From Spinellus fusiger (lineage: Eukaryota > Mucoromycota > Mucoromycetes > Mucorales > Phycomycetaceae), in NCBI GenBank assembly GCA_025094145.1, contig JALLLS010000024.1, positions 124,001-188,000 of the forward strand: 64,000 nucleotides of DNA, in the 5' to 3' direction. Positions 1 to 11,085 of this stretch are shown here, piece by piece (the stretch's first letter is position 1; every line of letters begins with the position of its first letter). The notes beneath the pieces are model-generated. The model saw nothing but the letters and a program-made list of their open reading frames with translations, ran no database searches and had not been told where the DNA came from. The translations under genes and the position numbers were made by a program.

Positions 1-968
1 TCAGGATACAGAAGAAGCTGTTGAACAATTATATGTTTTTGTCTTTCACTTCTTTTGAAGTGTCTTGTTTATTATTTCAAAATTGTCTTATTTCAGGTTA
101 AACCTCTATCCAAATGTGAGAATTACTGAAGAACTTTTTGTGAACATTATTTACAATATAAACTCAATTTCATTTATTACAAAAGTCACAGTATTTATTT
201 TCATTTTCATTTTCTTAATGATTAAAAAAAGTAAGTTATCAGAAAGCAGTCTCTTCTTTGTCATGTTCTGGAATAATGAACAGACGAGATCATCAACTGC
301 TGAAAATCAATCCCGAAGGAGAGATAATCAGCACACTTCACTCTAGAGAAGGTCTGCTAGTATTCATCTACTAACTTGATAAATGTGTCTAGTTTAAAAA
401 ACGTAGAACGGTTATGTACTGCATACAGATCCTGTAGAGTACGGTCACTAAAGAAAAAAAGTGTTCAAAGTATGGAGCCCTTTATATAATATTTTGATAA
501 TGATCGGTGTACGAAATATAAATTATTGAACTAATAGAAGATAGGCGAGTCATAATCTGAGGATATATACTGTCCAACCATTGTACTGGTTAGTGACTGT
601 GGATTATGAGTGTAATACTTAGTAATGAAAAATTTTTACGGGGTGGTCTTTTTGGAGAATAGATACTAACACAGATAACCTACAGAGATGAATTGAATTG
701 TACATATAATTGACCTAAAAGAAAATCAATAAGATTGATTATTTATACACTTAAGAGTTTTAAAATCTTTAAGTAGTAATATTAACTTTCATCTATTCTA
801 TATATTATATAAAACTAGAAAATAGAGGATTGGTATTTGAGAATCTCCACATACCATATATGGAAGTAGATAAAAAAGCAAATTGAACACTATCAATTTT
901 CGCTATCAAGTTCTGGGCTTATATTTAGGCTACACACAGGCTTACTTTTCCCAGATAAACCTACATTA
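1..968. other. AT-rich intergenic DNA without a recognisable gene
   Basis: No reading frame here resembles a known family, and the short frames look like chance. The sequence ends at the TA dinucleotide (967-968) that borders the IS630-type element. It may hold older, unrecognisable repeat remnants. Confidence 0.4.
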
Positions 969-2476
969 CACTCTTTCCGGAAATTATTCGCACAACCTCA
1001 GAAAAAAATCGCACACTTTATTTTACTTTTTGCACAATTTCATAAATTCTTTTTGCACAAAGTGTGCGAAATTTATTAAAGGGTATGTCTACTTAAACAT
1101 GTTTCAAATTTCGAAGAAGAGCAACGACAAAATCCCTTAATATCACTGATAAGAACATTGCTACATGCTTCAGTGATCCTCATGTTTAACGTCTCATCTT
1201 CTAAGAGCTTTTCTCTTTTAAGCTTACTCTTCACAACAGACCAAAATTGCTCAATGGGATTAAGCTCAGGAGAGTAGGGTGGAGGGTATACACATCCATA
1301 GCCATGACTTTCAATAAGTCTGCTAATACTTTCATCTGTCTGGATAGGTGCATTATCCATTATTATATAATGTCTTTTAAATTCATTGCAAAGATCCAAA
1401 ACATCCAAAGTGCTTGCAATAAAGTTAAAGTAATGACCAGTAACTGTTCCAGTAGTTTTCTGCATTTTGGTTATTCCGTTTGCTTTTCTTTTTCTTGGTG
1501 AAGAAGTATAAGACACTCTTACTTTAACATTAATAATGCCACGAGAAGATATAGCTCCCAAAATTGTTGTTGTTTTTGCTCTTGTTGTGGGCTGAACAAC
1601 CTCTGCTCTGGTTCCTTTCTTTGACCAAACCATGGTTCTTTTCAGATTTATATGAAAAGTGGACTCATCAATAAACACACAGTTACTATTGTAATCCATG
1701 TCTGTTTAGTTCTATCTGATAACCCAGTCAAATCTTTTCTCAATACTCTCAGGCGAGTTTCTTTCCTTTGAATAAAGGTGTGCTTTCTTAAATGACAAGG
1801 CACACTTTTCTGTCATAAAGCTGTAAACTGTTGTCTTGGCAACTTTCAAGTCTTTGAGCTGCTCATCAAGACTGTCCATTGCTTGATCTAACGTTGCAGA
1901 AAGGTGATCCAAAAACTTTTCAGAAAGATGTTTCTTATGGTCTTGATTTAATAATGCTGGTCGGCCCATTTTTGGGGTCTCTACTGGCTCAACTTTGAGA
2001 TCTCTGTTCATATTTTGCATGATTTGTTCCTTATCTCTTTCAAGCCAGTCGTATGCGGTTCGACGAGCAATACCCAACTGCTTAGCTGCTTTACATGCAG
2101 TCATATCTAGTTCATAAACCAGATGAAAGAAGTGACCTTTAACATCATCACCATGTTTATTGTAGTAAAATACAGGTGTTGAAGTAGAAGTTGTATCCTT
2201 TTTGGTGGCCTTGAGGTTTGACTGAGGCTTCTCGGGTGGTTTTAAGTCCAAGTAAGTACTGTAGTCTACGATGCTTTGAAGAGGAGCAGATTCTTTATCT
2301 ACATCCATCAATATGGGCTCATTGCCCGATTCATCGATAGTATTTCCCTGTTCATCTTCATAGTAGATTTTTAAGCTCATTGTTGAAAAAATAGTATTTC
2401 GAAAAGTGTGCAAAAAGTAAAATATAAAGTGTGCGATTTTTTTCTGAGGTTGTGCGAATAATTTCCGAAAAAGGTG
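969..2476 (-). mobile_element. IS630/Tc1-superfamily DNA transposon with long terminal inverted repeats
   Basis: A 1,508 bp element bounded by TA at 967-968 and 2477-2478, the expected target duplication of Tc1/mariner/IS630 elements. The two ends match as inverted repeats of about 70 bp: starting CACTCTTTCCGGAAATTATT on the left and, reverse-complemented, CACCTTTTTCGGAAATTATT on the right, then continuing through GCACAACCTCAG and a shared GCACACTTTAT region. The single transposase gene is on the minus strand. The long, well-matched TIRs imply fairly recent insertion, although the transposase carries stop codons. A 126 bp MITE at 22954-23079 shares the terminal CACTCTTYCCGGARATTATT motif and may be its deletion derivative. 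Confidence 0.9.
1076..2413 (-). pseudogene. IS630-type DD34E transposase, interrupted by two in-frame stops
   Basis: Two minus-strand reading frames (2413-1712 and 1699-1076) are in the same frame, separated only by TAG and TAA codons, so they were one protein of about 445 residues. The N-terminal half carries a helix-turn-helix-like segment (ACKAAKQLGIARRTAYDWLE) typical of IS630-type DNA binding. The C-terminal half has the DDE catalytic core: CVFIDES (first Asp), HYIIMDNAP (second Asp) and SPELNPIEQFW (Glu), with 34 residues between the last two, i.e. DD34E. The stops fall just before the first catalytic Asp. Read-through or editing is possible, but a dead copy is simpler. The TAG could derive from a Trp codon by a G-to-A change. 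Confidence 0.85.
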
Positions 2477-2629
2477 TAAAACACGTAAATATAAGGTCTT
2501 TCTTCGTTATCTTTCACTATAATATAGACTCGATATATTGTCTTTTAACAGAAGGATTTTATTCAATATCATCAAATGACTCTATATTGATACAGATTAT
2601 TTTGAAAATTTGTATTAAATAGTCTTGAT

Positions 2630-3440
2630 GAAGATAACCTGTATATCCAACTTGGTAGAGACAGTCGTTTACATACACTTCACAACAATCGATGACTAGA
2701 TATAGCATCTCTCGATGACGATCTATGCAAAAAGCTCTTTAGATTCACTTATGACGAAATAACTAGAATTGTCAGGGCAATTAGTTTCCCATAATCAATG
2801 CTGTTTAGGGAACACATATCTCATGCTTTTTTTATGAAATATTGTTGATGTATTTGTAATAATATTTTGTTAGTTATCCCACCCTTCTAGATTTATGGAT
2901 CTAAGCCTACTATTTAGTGTTAATGAGTTGAAATTATGCACTACATTCAACACAATGATGGAGAAGATAGATTGCAAATACAAAGATAGAATTAGATACA
3001 GAAAATGACACCTCAACTCTTTCAACCTGAAAGCCTTTAACGATACAATCATTAGTAAAGGCTCATGCTACAAAGATGTTGTTGGCTTTATCGACAGCAC
3101 TATTAATTAAATCTGTAGACCATGTGAACATCAAGAATCTTTGTACAATGGTCACATAAGATAGTATGGCCCTAAATACCAAGTCATTGTTTGTCCTGAT
3201 AGAATCACTGTGAGCTTATGTGGTCTATTTGCTGGTGTGATTCATGATCAAAATATGTTGGATATTAGTGCCATATTAAATGAAATAATGGAATAATTGA
3301 ACTGTCGTGAAGCTTATGGCAAGATATTGATGTGTATGACAATCCTGTGTACAGAGAATCAGGCATGTAACTTAGTGTTTGTGCTCTATTACTTGATCAA
3401 TACATCGAAGAAATAGCACCCCAATAAAACAAAGTACTTG
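2630..3440 (+). pseudogene. Decayed PIF/Harbinger-type (DDE_Tnp_4-like) transposase
   Basis: No long frame survives, but plus-strand translation in broken frames gives stretches typical of PIF/Harbinger nucleases: LFRFTYDEITRIVRAISFP near 2740-2796, then DVVGFIDSTIN, YNGH, KYQVIVCPD and SLCGLFAGVIHDQNML between about 3077 and 3260. The GFIDSTI and HD motifs correspond to catalytic-core segments of that family as I remember it. Several stops and frameshifts are present. It lies tail-to-tail with the intact gene at 3461-4459, which may be the second protein such elements often encode. Confidence 0.6.
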
Positions 3441-3460
3441 ATATATAACAGTTAATTCTT

Positions 3461-4459
3461 TTATTTTCTTGTTTTCTCTTGATCAAGACTTGTGGGATGG
3501 GGAAAGTGATTTGGTGGAGGGTTTACAGGAGGAATAAAATTAGGAGGGGCCATGTAATGTTGATTTAAATGCATAAACTGTGAGAAAAATTGCTGCTGGT
3601 TTTGGATCAATTTTTGCAGCATTTGGTTGTTTTGAGTGAGTATTTCGCGTGTGAACTCTTTAAACTCATCTATGCTGGCCTTGTGGTTGCTCTCGAGACG
3701 ATCCAAAAACTGTTTCTGGCTATATTTTTTGTTTTCTACAGAGATAGGAACAGCAGAAAGTTCTTTATCCAATGATCCTCTTCTTTGATTGATAGTTCTT
3801 TCATCCACAAGTCTTTTCTTCGCTTTGGATTTAGAACTTGATTTGGGGGCATCATAGATAACCATGTCATGTGTGTTTTCTTGCTCTTCAGAAATGGGCT
3901 CTATGCAATCAACAGCCTTCGATTTTCCTTTCTTTGTTTTGCTGCCAGACAACGATCTAGTAACTTGCAAGGTCGGTTGTTTTCTTTTTTTGTTTCTATC
4001 TTTGACAGAGTCTGGATCATTCTTATCCTTTTTCCGATCATTTTGGGTCATCTTTGATAAAGCACAGTTAGTTTCAAAAATAAAAATAAAACAAAATATT
4101 ATATCTCATCTTACCATGTTATCCAGAAATCGAATGCGATTCTCCAAGAGAGATTCAGAGTCATTAGTCCCTGTTGCATATCGATCGTCTTGCTGCTTTT
4201 CTTTCATTTCTTTGCGAGCTACATTGATATAAGTTTTTATGGCTGTATTACCAAGAGGATGCAAGTTGACTGATGTTTTATTAACAGCCTCAAGTACTTC
4301 ATCCCAAGCAGACTGAACAAATTTGTACTTTTGTTCAAAAGGACGGAAGGAAATCATTGCTTCAATTGTAGCAAGCTTTCTTGCATTATCCCACTGGCCA
4401 CGGATAGACTTATGTGACTTTTCTGTGACATTTTTCTTTATGATTGATTGCTGAGACAT
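3461..4459 (-). CDS. Nuclear-looking basic protein with a possible Myb/SANT-like N-terminus, perhaps a Harbinger accessory protein
   Basis: Two exons, 4459-4115 and 4051-3461, are joined across a 63 bp GT-AG intron (4114-4052) in phase 0, giving about 311 residues. The first ~115 residues are predicted helical, with several aromatic and Trp positions (GQWDNARKLATIEAMISF, FVQSAWDEV), resembling Myb/SANT or trihelix-like DNA-binding modules. Residues ~117-220 are highly basic and rich in Lys/Ser, with likely nuclear localisation signals. Near residues 235-265 is a Gln-rich helix, then a Pro/Asn-rich tail (NFIPPVNPPPN). The neighbour is a decayed Harbinger-type transposase, and such elements commonly carry a second Myb-like gene, which is the basis for the proposed link. 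No homologue is recognised with certainty; it could be a host gene. Confidence 0.5.
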
Positions 4460-5043
4460 TTTTCTACTTTTTATTAATTAAGTTAAAGAAGATGAAAATA
4501 ATATAACTACAAAATAGCTGCTGAATTATACATCACGTCGGTGTTGCTTAAACGGTGTTACATGAGCCGTGATAAAAATAAAATAATTGGATAAAAGACC
4601 TGTGAAAATATAGGCACTTTTATCATTATTTGCGAAGATTGTACCAACATTTTTCACTAGATTGTACTACGTCAGAGTACTAAAGCTTATAAATTACCAT
4701 TAAGAGTATGTGAAAAATGTTCCCCAATCTTCTCTAATAGTGTTCAGTTCAAAGCATTTGTATTTTTATTTTTTGGGTGTTTGGTTGCTATTCGCGCATT
4801 GGGCATATTAGCCACCCTATGAGAACTTTCTAATAGTGTACAGTGCGTCTACTCCCAAATGAATCTTCTTTTTTTTCAACTCAGTGGTACATTTTCTGAA
4901 AATAAATTGGTTTCCCTGTCCAATCAACAAGTTAGCGAAACGAAGATGGAAAATGTGGTTGCTCTCAGAGCCACGCTTTATTTTCCTTATAAAAACTTTA
5001 AACTTATCTATTCCTTCCCCTTTATATCTTTCTACCGAAATAC
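4460..5043. other. Intergenic DNA with the shortest retroelement fragment
   Basis: Apart from the fragment at 4733-4843 no feature is recognised. Short plus-strand frames at 4859-5138 run into the palindromic MITE and are not credible genes. Confidence 0.4.
4733..4843 (-). mobile_element. Short (81 bp) copy A of a retroelement-like repeat with flanking direct repeats
   Basis: The core 4748-4828 begins TTCAAAGCATTTGTATTTTT and ends CCCTATGAGAACTT, matching the fixed end of the larger copies at 5631, 54402 and 60946. It is bounded by 15 bp direct repeats TCTAATAGTGTTCAG (4733-4747) and TCTAATAGTGTACAG (4829-4843), 14 of 15 identical. In minus orientation this is a copy with an intact 3' end and a strongly truncated 5' end, as expected of target-primed reverse transcription. 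Confidence 0.7.
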
Positions 5044-5412
5044 TTATTTATCCAAAAATAAGGCCAGTCATAATTATTTTACGCTGTAAAATAAATCTCC
5101 AAAAAGCCCAAAAATATATAACTTCTGTTATCTACTGAGACTTTTATGTCTTTATCTAATGAACTCATGAAGCTATAGCACTATTAAGATAGAAAATGAA
5201 TCTAAAAAAGAAAATATACATTGGAAAAAATTCTATTACTTTTGTCGGGTCACTATTTTTTATTTATTGTTGTTTCAATTATTCGATATAATTTTTTTTA
5301 AAAAAATTATTTTCTAAGTCTTTTTGTCTAAATTTTATATATTTTTGGGCTTTTTGGAGATTTATTTTACAGCGTAAAATAATTGTGACTGGCCTTATTT
5401 TTGGATAAATAA
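5044..5412. mobile_element. Palindromic MITE with ~75 bp inverted arms
   Basis: The arm 5044-5120 (starting TTATTTATCCAAAAATAAGG, containing a TTTTACGCTGTAAAA palindrome) is repeated almost perfectly in reverse complement at 5337-5412. The ~215 bp between them are AT-rich and non-coding. The element is 369 bp with no reading frame, which fits a foldback-type non-autonomous DNA transposon. A clean target duplication was not identified. Confidence 0.85.
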
Positions 5413-5613
5413 CGTCGTTCGAATGTGGTATGTTTCTCCGGAGAAAAAAGTGAATGTATTAGATGTGTGCTGGTAGAGTCTTGTGCCAAGGGTTTATAAT
5501 AATATTTCCCGAAAGTATTGCTATCTATACTTCAGTTTGAATGTTGTTTGGCAGTTTGTATACTGTGACCTTGTTGGATTACCTTTTGTGCTAGCCGCCG
5601 ATCTCAACGAGTG

Positions 5614-5948
5614 TAGTTTTTAGTGTGCAGTTCAAAGTATTTTTATTTTTGGGCGTGATTTGCTATTCGCGTATTGAGCATTTTAGCTACCCTATGAGAA
5701 CTTTTGAAAAAAATAAGAATAAACATATAAACACTTCAAATACAAAAGTGAAAAAAATAATGCAAAGAGAGGAGACGGAAAGAAAAGAGAAATAAAAACC
5801 TCAAATGAGGGGAAAATAATGAAAATGAGTGGAGATGACGATAAAATAAGAATTATGAATAGATATCCAAAAGACCATAAAGTCAGCAAGGAAACCAGGA
5901 CACCAAAAAGATAACCGTCATCCTGTGGCGATAGTTTGTAATGTACAG
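5614..5948 (-). mobile_element. Copy B (301 bp) of the retroelement-like repeat, abutting a Tc1-like TIR
   Basis: The core 5631-5931 starts with the fixed end TTCAAAGTATTTTTATTTTT, continues through CTATTCGC and CCCTATGAGAACTTTTG, and ends after GATAACCGTCATCCTGTGGC. Imperfect direct repeats flank it: 5614-5630 and 5932-5948, 14 of 17 identical, ending GTGCAG and GTACAG. The right-hand repeat overlaps the TA and first bases of the Tc1-like element starting at 5946, so the insertion lies at the transposon tip. Confidence 0.7.
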
Positions 5949-7299
5949 TGGGGTAGCAAAAAAATTGGCAATTTTAAAAAATCCGATAGATTTTATATCA
6001 TCAATACATCGTCTTTCCTGTATCAATAGGAGGGCAATGTACCTTTTACTTTAATAAAGCCGATTTTATATTAAAGAGAATATTTAAAATGAGTATAACT
6101 ATACGTATATGTAATTTATTTCTACTTTTACTTTTAAAAAACTATTACAAATGAAGCTTTAATAATGGGTACTCCCACTCTTGTTCTTGATGACTTCTTA
6201 CATTCGTACTGATATTGTTTCAATAAAAAAGTTGCATGTTTTTGACTCAAAAGAATCCTAGGCTTCTTGTATAATAGTCTTAAACTTGTCTATCTTGACA
6301 GAACCGTTACATCTCTCCTGGACCTTGTCTTTTGTCTGTATCCAAAGGTTCTCAGTGGGGTTCAGATCGGGTGATTGAGCAGGCCACTCCAAACTATCAA
6401 TTCCTCTCTCTCTTTTCCAATCACTTGCTACAATACTTTTGTGAGTGGGTGCTCCATCCTCCATCAATATTAGGTGGCACTCTAGACCCCAGAAACGTAG
6501 TAATGACTCTTCATAGACTTTCTTGACAAAATCAACAGCCTTTTGTTTATCCTTCTCAAACATCACTAGTTCTGACTTCTCACCATGACGAATAACGCTC
6601 CAGACCATAACTGTTGATCTTCCGCTTTTGAATGTGGGATCAAGACAATCTTTTTTTATAAGCTTCTCCATCCTTACGCTAAATGTGAACCACTCGACTG
6701 TTCTTGCCAATTTCGAAACTACTTTCGTCAGTCCATATAACCTTTTTCCATATGTCAATGGTCCAGTAGAGATGTTCTTTGGAAAACTTGAGTCTTCTTT
6801 CTTGATATGTTTCATTCAAAAAAGGCTTCTTCCTTTCCACTCGGCTAAATATACTCTCTTTATACAGTACACGTCTAACAGTGTGCTTGCTGTATTCTTC
6901 GGGTATTGCTGTAAGTATCTCATTTAAAGTCATTTGTCTATTCTTGCCAACAACTTTCAAAATGTGTCGTATTCTTCTTTCATTGAATATTTTGGTTCCT
7001 CCCAAACCTTCTTGGCGTTTGATAGTTCCTCTTATCTTTTGTTGATTCAAAATAATGTAGATTGTTTGCAGCTTTACTCTAGTTCTTTCAGCCATTTCCT
7101 TTACTTTCATATTTGCTTGTCAAAAACTAACAATGTTAAGTTTTTGATCGTCTGTTAGTTCCTTTGTAAATTAAATATGGATATAATTTTATTAAGAAGA
7201 AAGGAAGAAAACTGCTATAAGTGTCTCTTATGTAAGATATGAAATATATCGGGTTTCTCTAATAATTTTTTTCCCAATCTCTTGTCCTCCTCCCCACCG
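5946..7299 (-). mobile_element. Tc1-like element, family T1, copy 1
   Basis: A 1,354 bp element between TA dinucleotides 5944-5945 and 7300-7301. The left end reads CAGTGGGGTAGCAAAAAAAT. The right end, reverse-complemented, is a diverged match that keeps the TIR interior (CCGATATATTTCATATC against CCGATAGATTTTATATC). The transposase runs on the minus strand and is inactivated. A second copy lies at 61578-62891 in opposite orientation. Confidence 0.88.
6258..7110 (-). pseudogene. Tc1-like DD34E transposase (family T1), broken
   Basis: The minus-strand frame from 7110 encodes an N-terminal paired-type helix-turn-helix (MKVKEMAERTRVKLQTIY) and VIWTDESSFEIG with the first catalytic Asp. It stops at TAG 6679-6681, where copy 2 has Trp (HVWRKD). 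A run of seven A/T at 6651-6657, against six in copy 2, adds a one-base frameshift. The remaining core follows in another frame: MVWSVIRHG, HLILMEDGAP (second Asp) and SPDLNPTENLW (Glu). It is clearly a dead copy. Confidence 0.88.
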
Positions 7300-7301
7300 T
7301 A

Positions 7302-8598
7302 CAGCCACACCTAACTGGATTGAATACTTTTGAAAATAAATATCAGGACGAAGTATTTAGGACACGTTTAACATTAAATAAAACACCACATCTGATCTAG
7401 AGGCCTCAAACTTAAGCATACCAAAGATCAACTTTAATTATAGAAAATATAATAATAATATAGTTAATATTTTGTAGGCCTTCTTTGGCATCAATGATTG
7501 CCTGGTGTCTATCTGTCATACTTTGAATTTATTATTGTGTAAGTTCAACACCAATTTTTTACATTAATAATGGATACCCTTCTTTATTCAATTCGTCTTT
7601 CTATAGCCCACTATATGTGTTCAATTGGATTCAATTCAGGACTTTGTGTGGGCTAGTAATTAAAGAACCCTAATTTTATTGATCTCTTTCCACCATCTAG
7701 CATAGACCTCAGTATGACATCTAGCACCCTTTTATTATAACAGAAACCCACCGTCCTACTTTCTAATAAAAACCAATGAACCAAGAATGGAACTCATTAG
7801 CCAAGATAGTGATATATATGTCTTGGTTTACAGTGCCATCAACAAAGACAAATGAGTCAAATCCACCCACTCAAAAACAGTTCCAAAACATGACACCACC
7901 GCTACCAAACATTGTTGTTGGAACAATGGGATTAGAATCATAGGTTTGTCCAACTTTTCTAATAATACAGACACTTCTATCGTTCTTTTTTCATTATGTA
8001 GTATGGTCTAATTAGACCATGCTACATCTCTTTACTGATCACTCTTCAGAATGATACGTTCTTTAGCTCAACAAAGCCATTTCTTCTTGTGTTTTCTCAG
8101 TTAAGGCTAGCTTGTGGTCTACAGAATAAGATAAAAACCCTAACTGATTGCAGTGGCTGATATTCGCGTTTCTATACACATCAACCTAAATCCTCAACAT
8201 TTCCAACTTCAGTTGATTATATGAAGTAAATGGGTTCTTTCTGTTAACAATTTTCAGGTGTCTAAAGTCCCTCTCACTGTCATTTTATTTATTTATTTAT
8301 GTTTTCAATGACTCTTTAAACGTAAAAGTGACCTATGTCCTTTGATATTTCTAATACTATTTTGAACTGTGAGCTTTTTCATTTCAACTTTAATCCAGCC
8401 TTCAACAGGTAATAAATGCCCCATTATCTTCTATTTTTTGCTTTATCCTATTCTCTACGAGTGTGAGCTTCTAAATATCTATCTGACATTTAGTATTGAT
8501 TTAAAACTATTTAGAAAGAAAAAGTGTTTTATGTAAAAACAAGTATCTTTTCTTATATCATGTATTCAGCAAGTATTAAATTCAATTGGGTGTGGCTG
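7302..8598 (-). mobile_element. Strongly decayed Tc1-like element, family T2, copy 1
   Basis: It is bounded by TA 7300-7301, shared with the adjacent T1 element, and TA 8599-8600. The ends form inverted repeats: CAGCCACACCTAACTGGATT on the left and, reverse-complemented, CAGCCACACCCAATTGAATT on the right. On the minus strand, fragments of a Tc1 transposase remain: QSPELNPIEH from about 7615-7645 and GGFDSFVFVDGTVNQD around 7820-7865. Stops and frameshifts are numerous. Confidence 0.8.
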
Positions 8599-8961
8599 TA
8601 TAAACTTACAGTTGTAAGCTTGATACTATTAAAAAAACAGAAACATAAAGTGCGTTTGTAATATAAGAAATATATTTTACAAAGCCTTTTTGTATCTAAT
8701 TGATATCTAACTTATATACTATTTCTATCTAATACACTGCACTATATGAAAATTCCAAAAAAAAAAACACACACACTTCTAAAAGCATAGATAGGGTTCC
8801 TAGCATATTAATCTATATCAGGAATTAGATACTTTCTAATCTGAGTCATTAGCACGACTTATTAAATCTTGCTTCCACCCAAGGATCAACGGATTTAGGG
8901 GAGAACTCATTAAATCCAAACTACAGATGTGTGAATTATTGACATGTCAATCAAAAGTTAC

Positions 8962-9258
8962 TCACAAATGCCTTATTGTTACTTCCATAAACCCAGCATC
9001 GCTATTGATAACAAAATCAAGGTCCTGGTGAAATACAACACTATACAATGTTTGAAATAATGCTTTTACTGATAAAGGTGTGTCATTGAGTGCATTAATG
9101 AGATTATTAGCATGATCAGACATTAGGATTGGATCCATCTTAGTTGCCTCGATTATTGAGTCAGATTTGTCAATAGAAGTCTCTTCCTTTAATATTTTCA
9201 GTGCTGTCTTCTGTCTTATTTTCTTTAAATTCTTCAACTTTTTCACCAGAAAATTCAT
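8962..9258 (-). CDS. Unrecognised small open reading frame (98 aa), doubtful
   Basis: The frame has a Lys-rich start (MNFLVKKLKNLKKIRQK) and a mildly amphipathic remainder. It contains no known motif, and the flanks are transposon remnants. Codon use does not stand out. It may be an exon of an unrecognised gene or transposon protein, or a chance frame. Confidence 0.2.
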   Translation of the reverse strand: MNFLVKKLKNLKKIRQKTALKILKEETSIDKSDSIIEATKMDPILMSDHANNLINALNDTPLSVKALFQTLYSVVFHQDLDFVINSDAGFMEVTIRHL

Positions 9259-9354
9259 CTAAACTGTGATTCTAAATAGTTTATAAAAAAATCAATCATT
9301 TGTTTGTTAGTATCCTACTTGATGAGCTGTCATGGATTGACACTCATTAATGTA

Positions 9355-10907
9355 CACACCCAAAGATTTTCTGGCCTTTAAGCGGTGATATATCCTTCCT
9401 TTTACGTCACAATAAAAATTCCCTTTTATGGATATATGTTTAAAATCAAAGGTTTACGGATATCCAAACTATTATTCCCTTTTGTAGAATACCTCAATAT
9501 CAAATTGTATTATCAATAGAATATATTGTTTATTGTCGTGAAGACATTTTCCATATTTGGATGGATCACTTCTTTTGGAATGAGCACTCATTTATTACCA
9601 AACTAAGAAGGAGACTCTATTGAATATCAAGGGATGTCGATAGTTCATAGCATTTCGATAGTTAGCCCCTGAATCTATACGATTAGAAAAGTATAAAAGA
9701 CGTAGTAATTCCATTTAATAAACAACAGAGTTTAACTACACGTTATACTGTTCCGTATACCTTTGGCCTAAAAACCCAAAGACGACATTATGAATAAAAT
9801 TGTTTATTGTAGTATTATAGCTACTGCCTAAGTGCATTTCCTCATATCAATAAAATCTATATCCCAACACTATAATGATTTATCCTTGGGAGATAGATAA
9901 CTATGCTCATTATTACACCCTAGAGACCCTAGATAGTATAGAAGACTACCTGAGACTGACTTGAAAGGAGTCTTTATTTATTAACAATACATTGAGTGTC
10001 TTGTACATTAGAATAAGCCATAGCCTAGATGAATACACTGCTTACCTTTTCATCACTAGAATAGTCCTTGGTAGTGTCTATCACTTCCTTCTATTGTTTC
10101 TCTTTGTTAATCATAGTACATTACCTTGCTCAGTTATGCTCATCTTGAAAATTACTTAAGTATCATGTTATGTGCAGTGTGGGAGATAACAAAAGGAGGG
10201 GAATATCAAAACAAATAATAATCTTTCTCTCTCTATTCTGGTAATGTATACATTTTAGTCTTCACTCATAAAATCCACAAGTATAATCCACAAGTCAAAT
10301 TTACAAGTCAAACAATTCACACTCTATTTGCCTTGGACCTAAAGGACAGTATTAGAAACAATACCTTGTTATCATTAAGCACCACTGTTAATACCAGTTA
10401 CAATGAGATAATTGAGGTGATTATAGATATTGAGTCAATGAATGTCTATACTGTTCTCAACACAAGTGAATTTGTTTCTATTTTATGGACAATGACCACT
10501 AGAGTTAATTCAGTGTATGTTCTATAATAAATCTTTTTCAAGCAGTGTTATGCTGCAAATACTATGGACTTAAGGATAACATATTATGTTAAACAATAAA
10601 TGCAGTGACTGAGTTGTAATTTTGGGGGGATTCTTGTTCTATTTTTTATCTTTATAGCCAATTCTTAGTTACCTAATTAGATTTTCACAATAAATCCGAG
10701 CTCAGTCTCCTTTACAAAAAAAATTTACAGCCAATTCTATACTTTATAATTACAAAGTCAATAGCTATTGCTAAAACAGGCAGGTAGAGTTTGAGATAGT
10801 TTATTTAGACAGCGAGAAAGCATTTTAAAACACATTAACCAATCATATGGATATTGTACCTTTATTCTTTGATATTTCTTTATATATTCCAAAAGTCTTT
10901 GGGTGTG
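9355..10907 (-). mobile_element. CACACC-ended TIR element, copy 1 (inverted relative to the other copies)
   Basis: It is bounded by TA 9353-9354 and 10908-10909. The ends are CACACCCAAAGATTTTCTGG and, reverse-complemented, CACACCCAAAGACTTTTGGA, so short TIRs with a TA target duplication. It shares near-identical sequence with 19126-20498 in opposite orientation, including an identical 64-residue frame (10333-10527 here). It contains a solo LTR-like insertion at 9534-9787. No transposase is recognised; it may be non-autonomous or encode an unfamiliar protein. Confidence 0.85.
9534..9787. mobile_element. Solo LTR-like insertion inside the CACACC element
   Basis: A 254 bp segment beginning TGTCGTGAAGACATTTTCC and ending AAAGACGACA, i.e. 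TG...CA ends with a short inverted TGTCGT/ACGACA. It is flanked by a 4 bp duplication TTAT (9530-9533 and 9788-9791). Copy 2 of the host element (19126-20498) shows the empty site. A diverged relative lies at 59537-59792 at a different position in copy 4, so the two inserted independently. Confidence 0.72.
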
Positions 10908-11085
10908 TACCCAACAGTTTTCTGTATGACATTTTAGCTTATCCTGTTTGGCTCTTGTTGCTACTTATTGGTAGAAATCTTTCCTCCCATGCCTACTCGA
11001 TTGACTTTACAGTCCCTTCAAAATGATAATGATAATAATAAAAACATGTACACTGTGATTTATATGTGTTAAGTAGAAGTTTATA

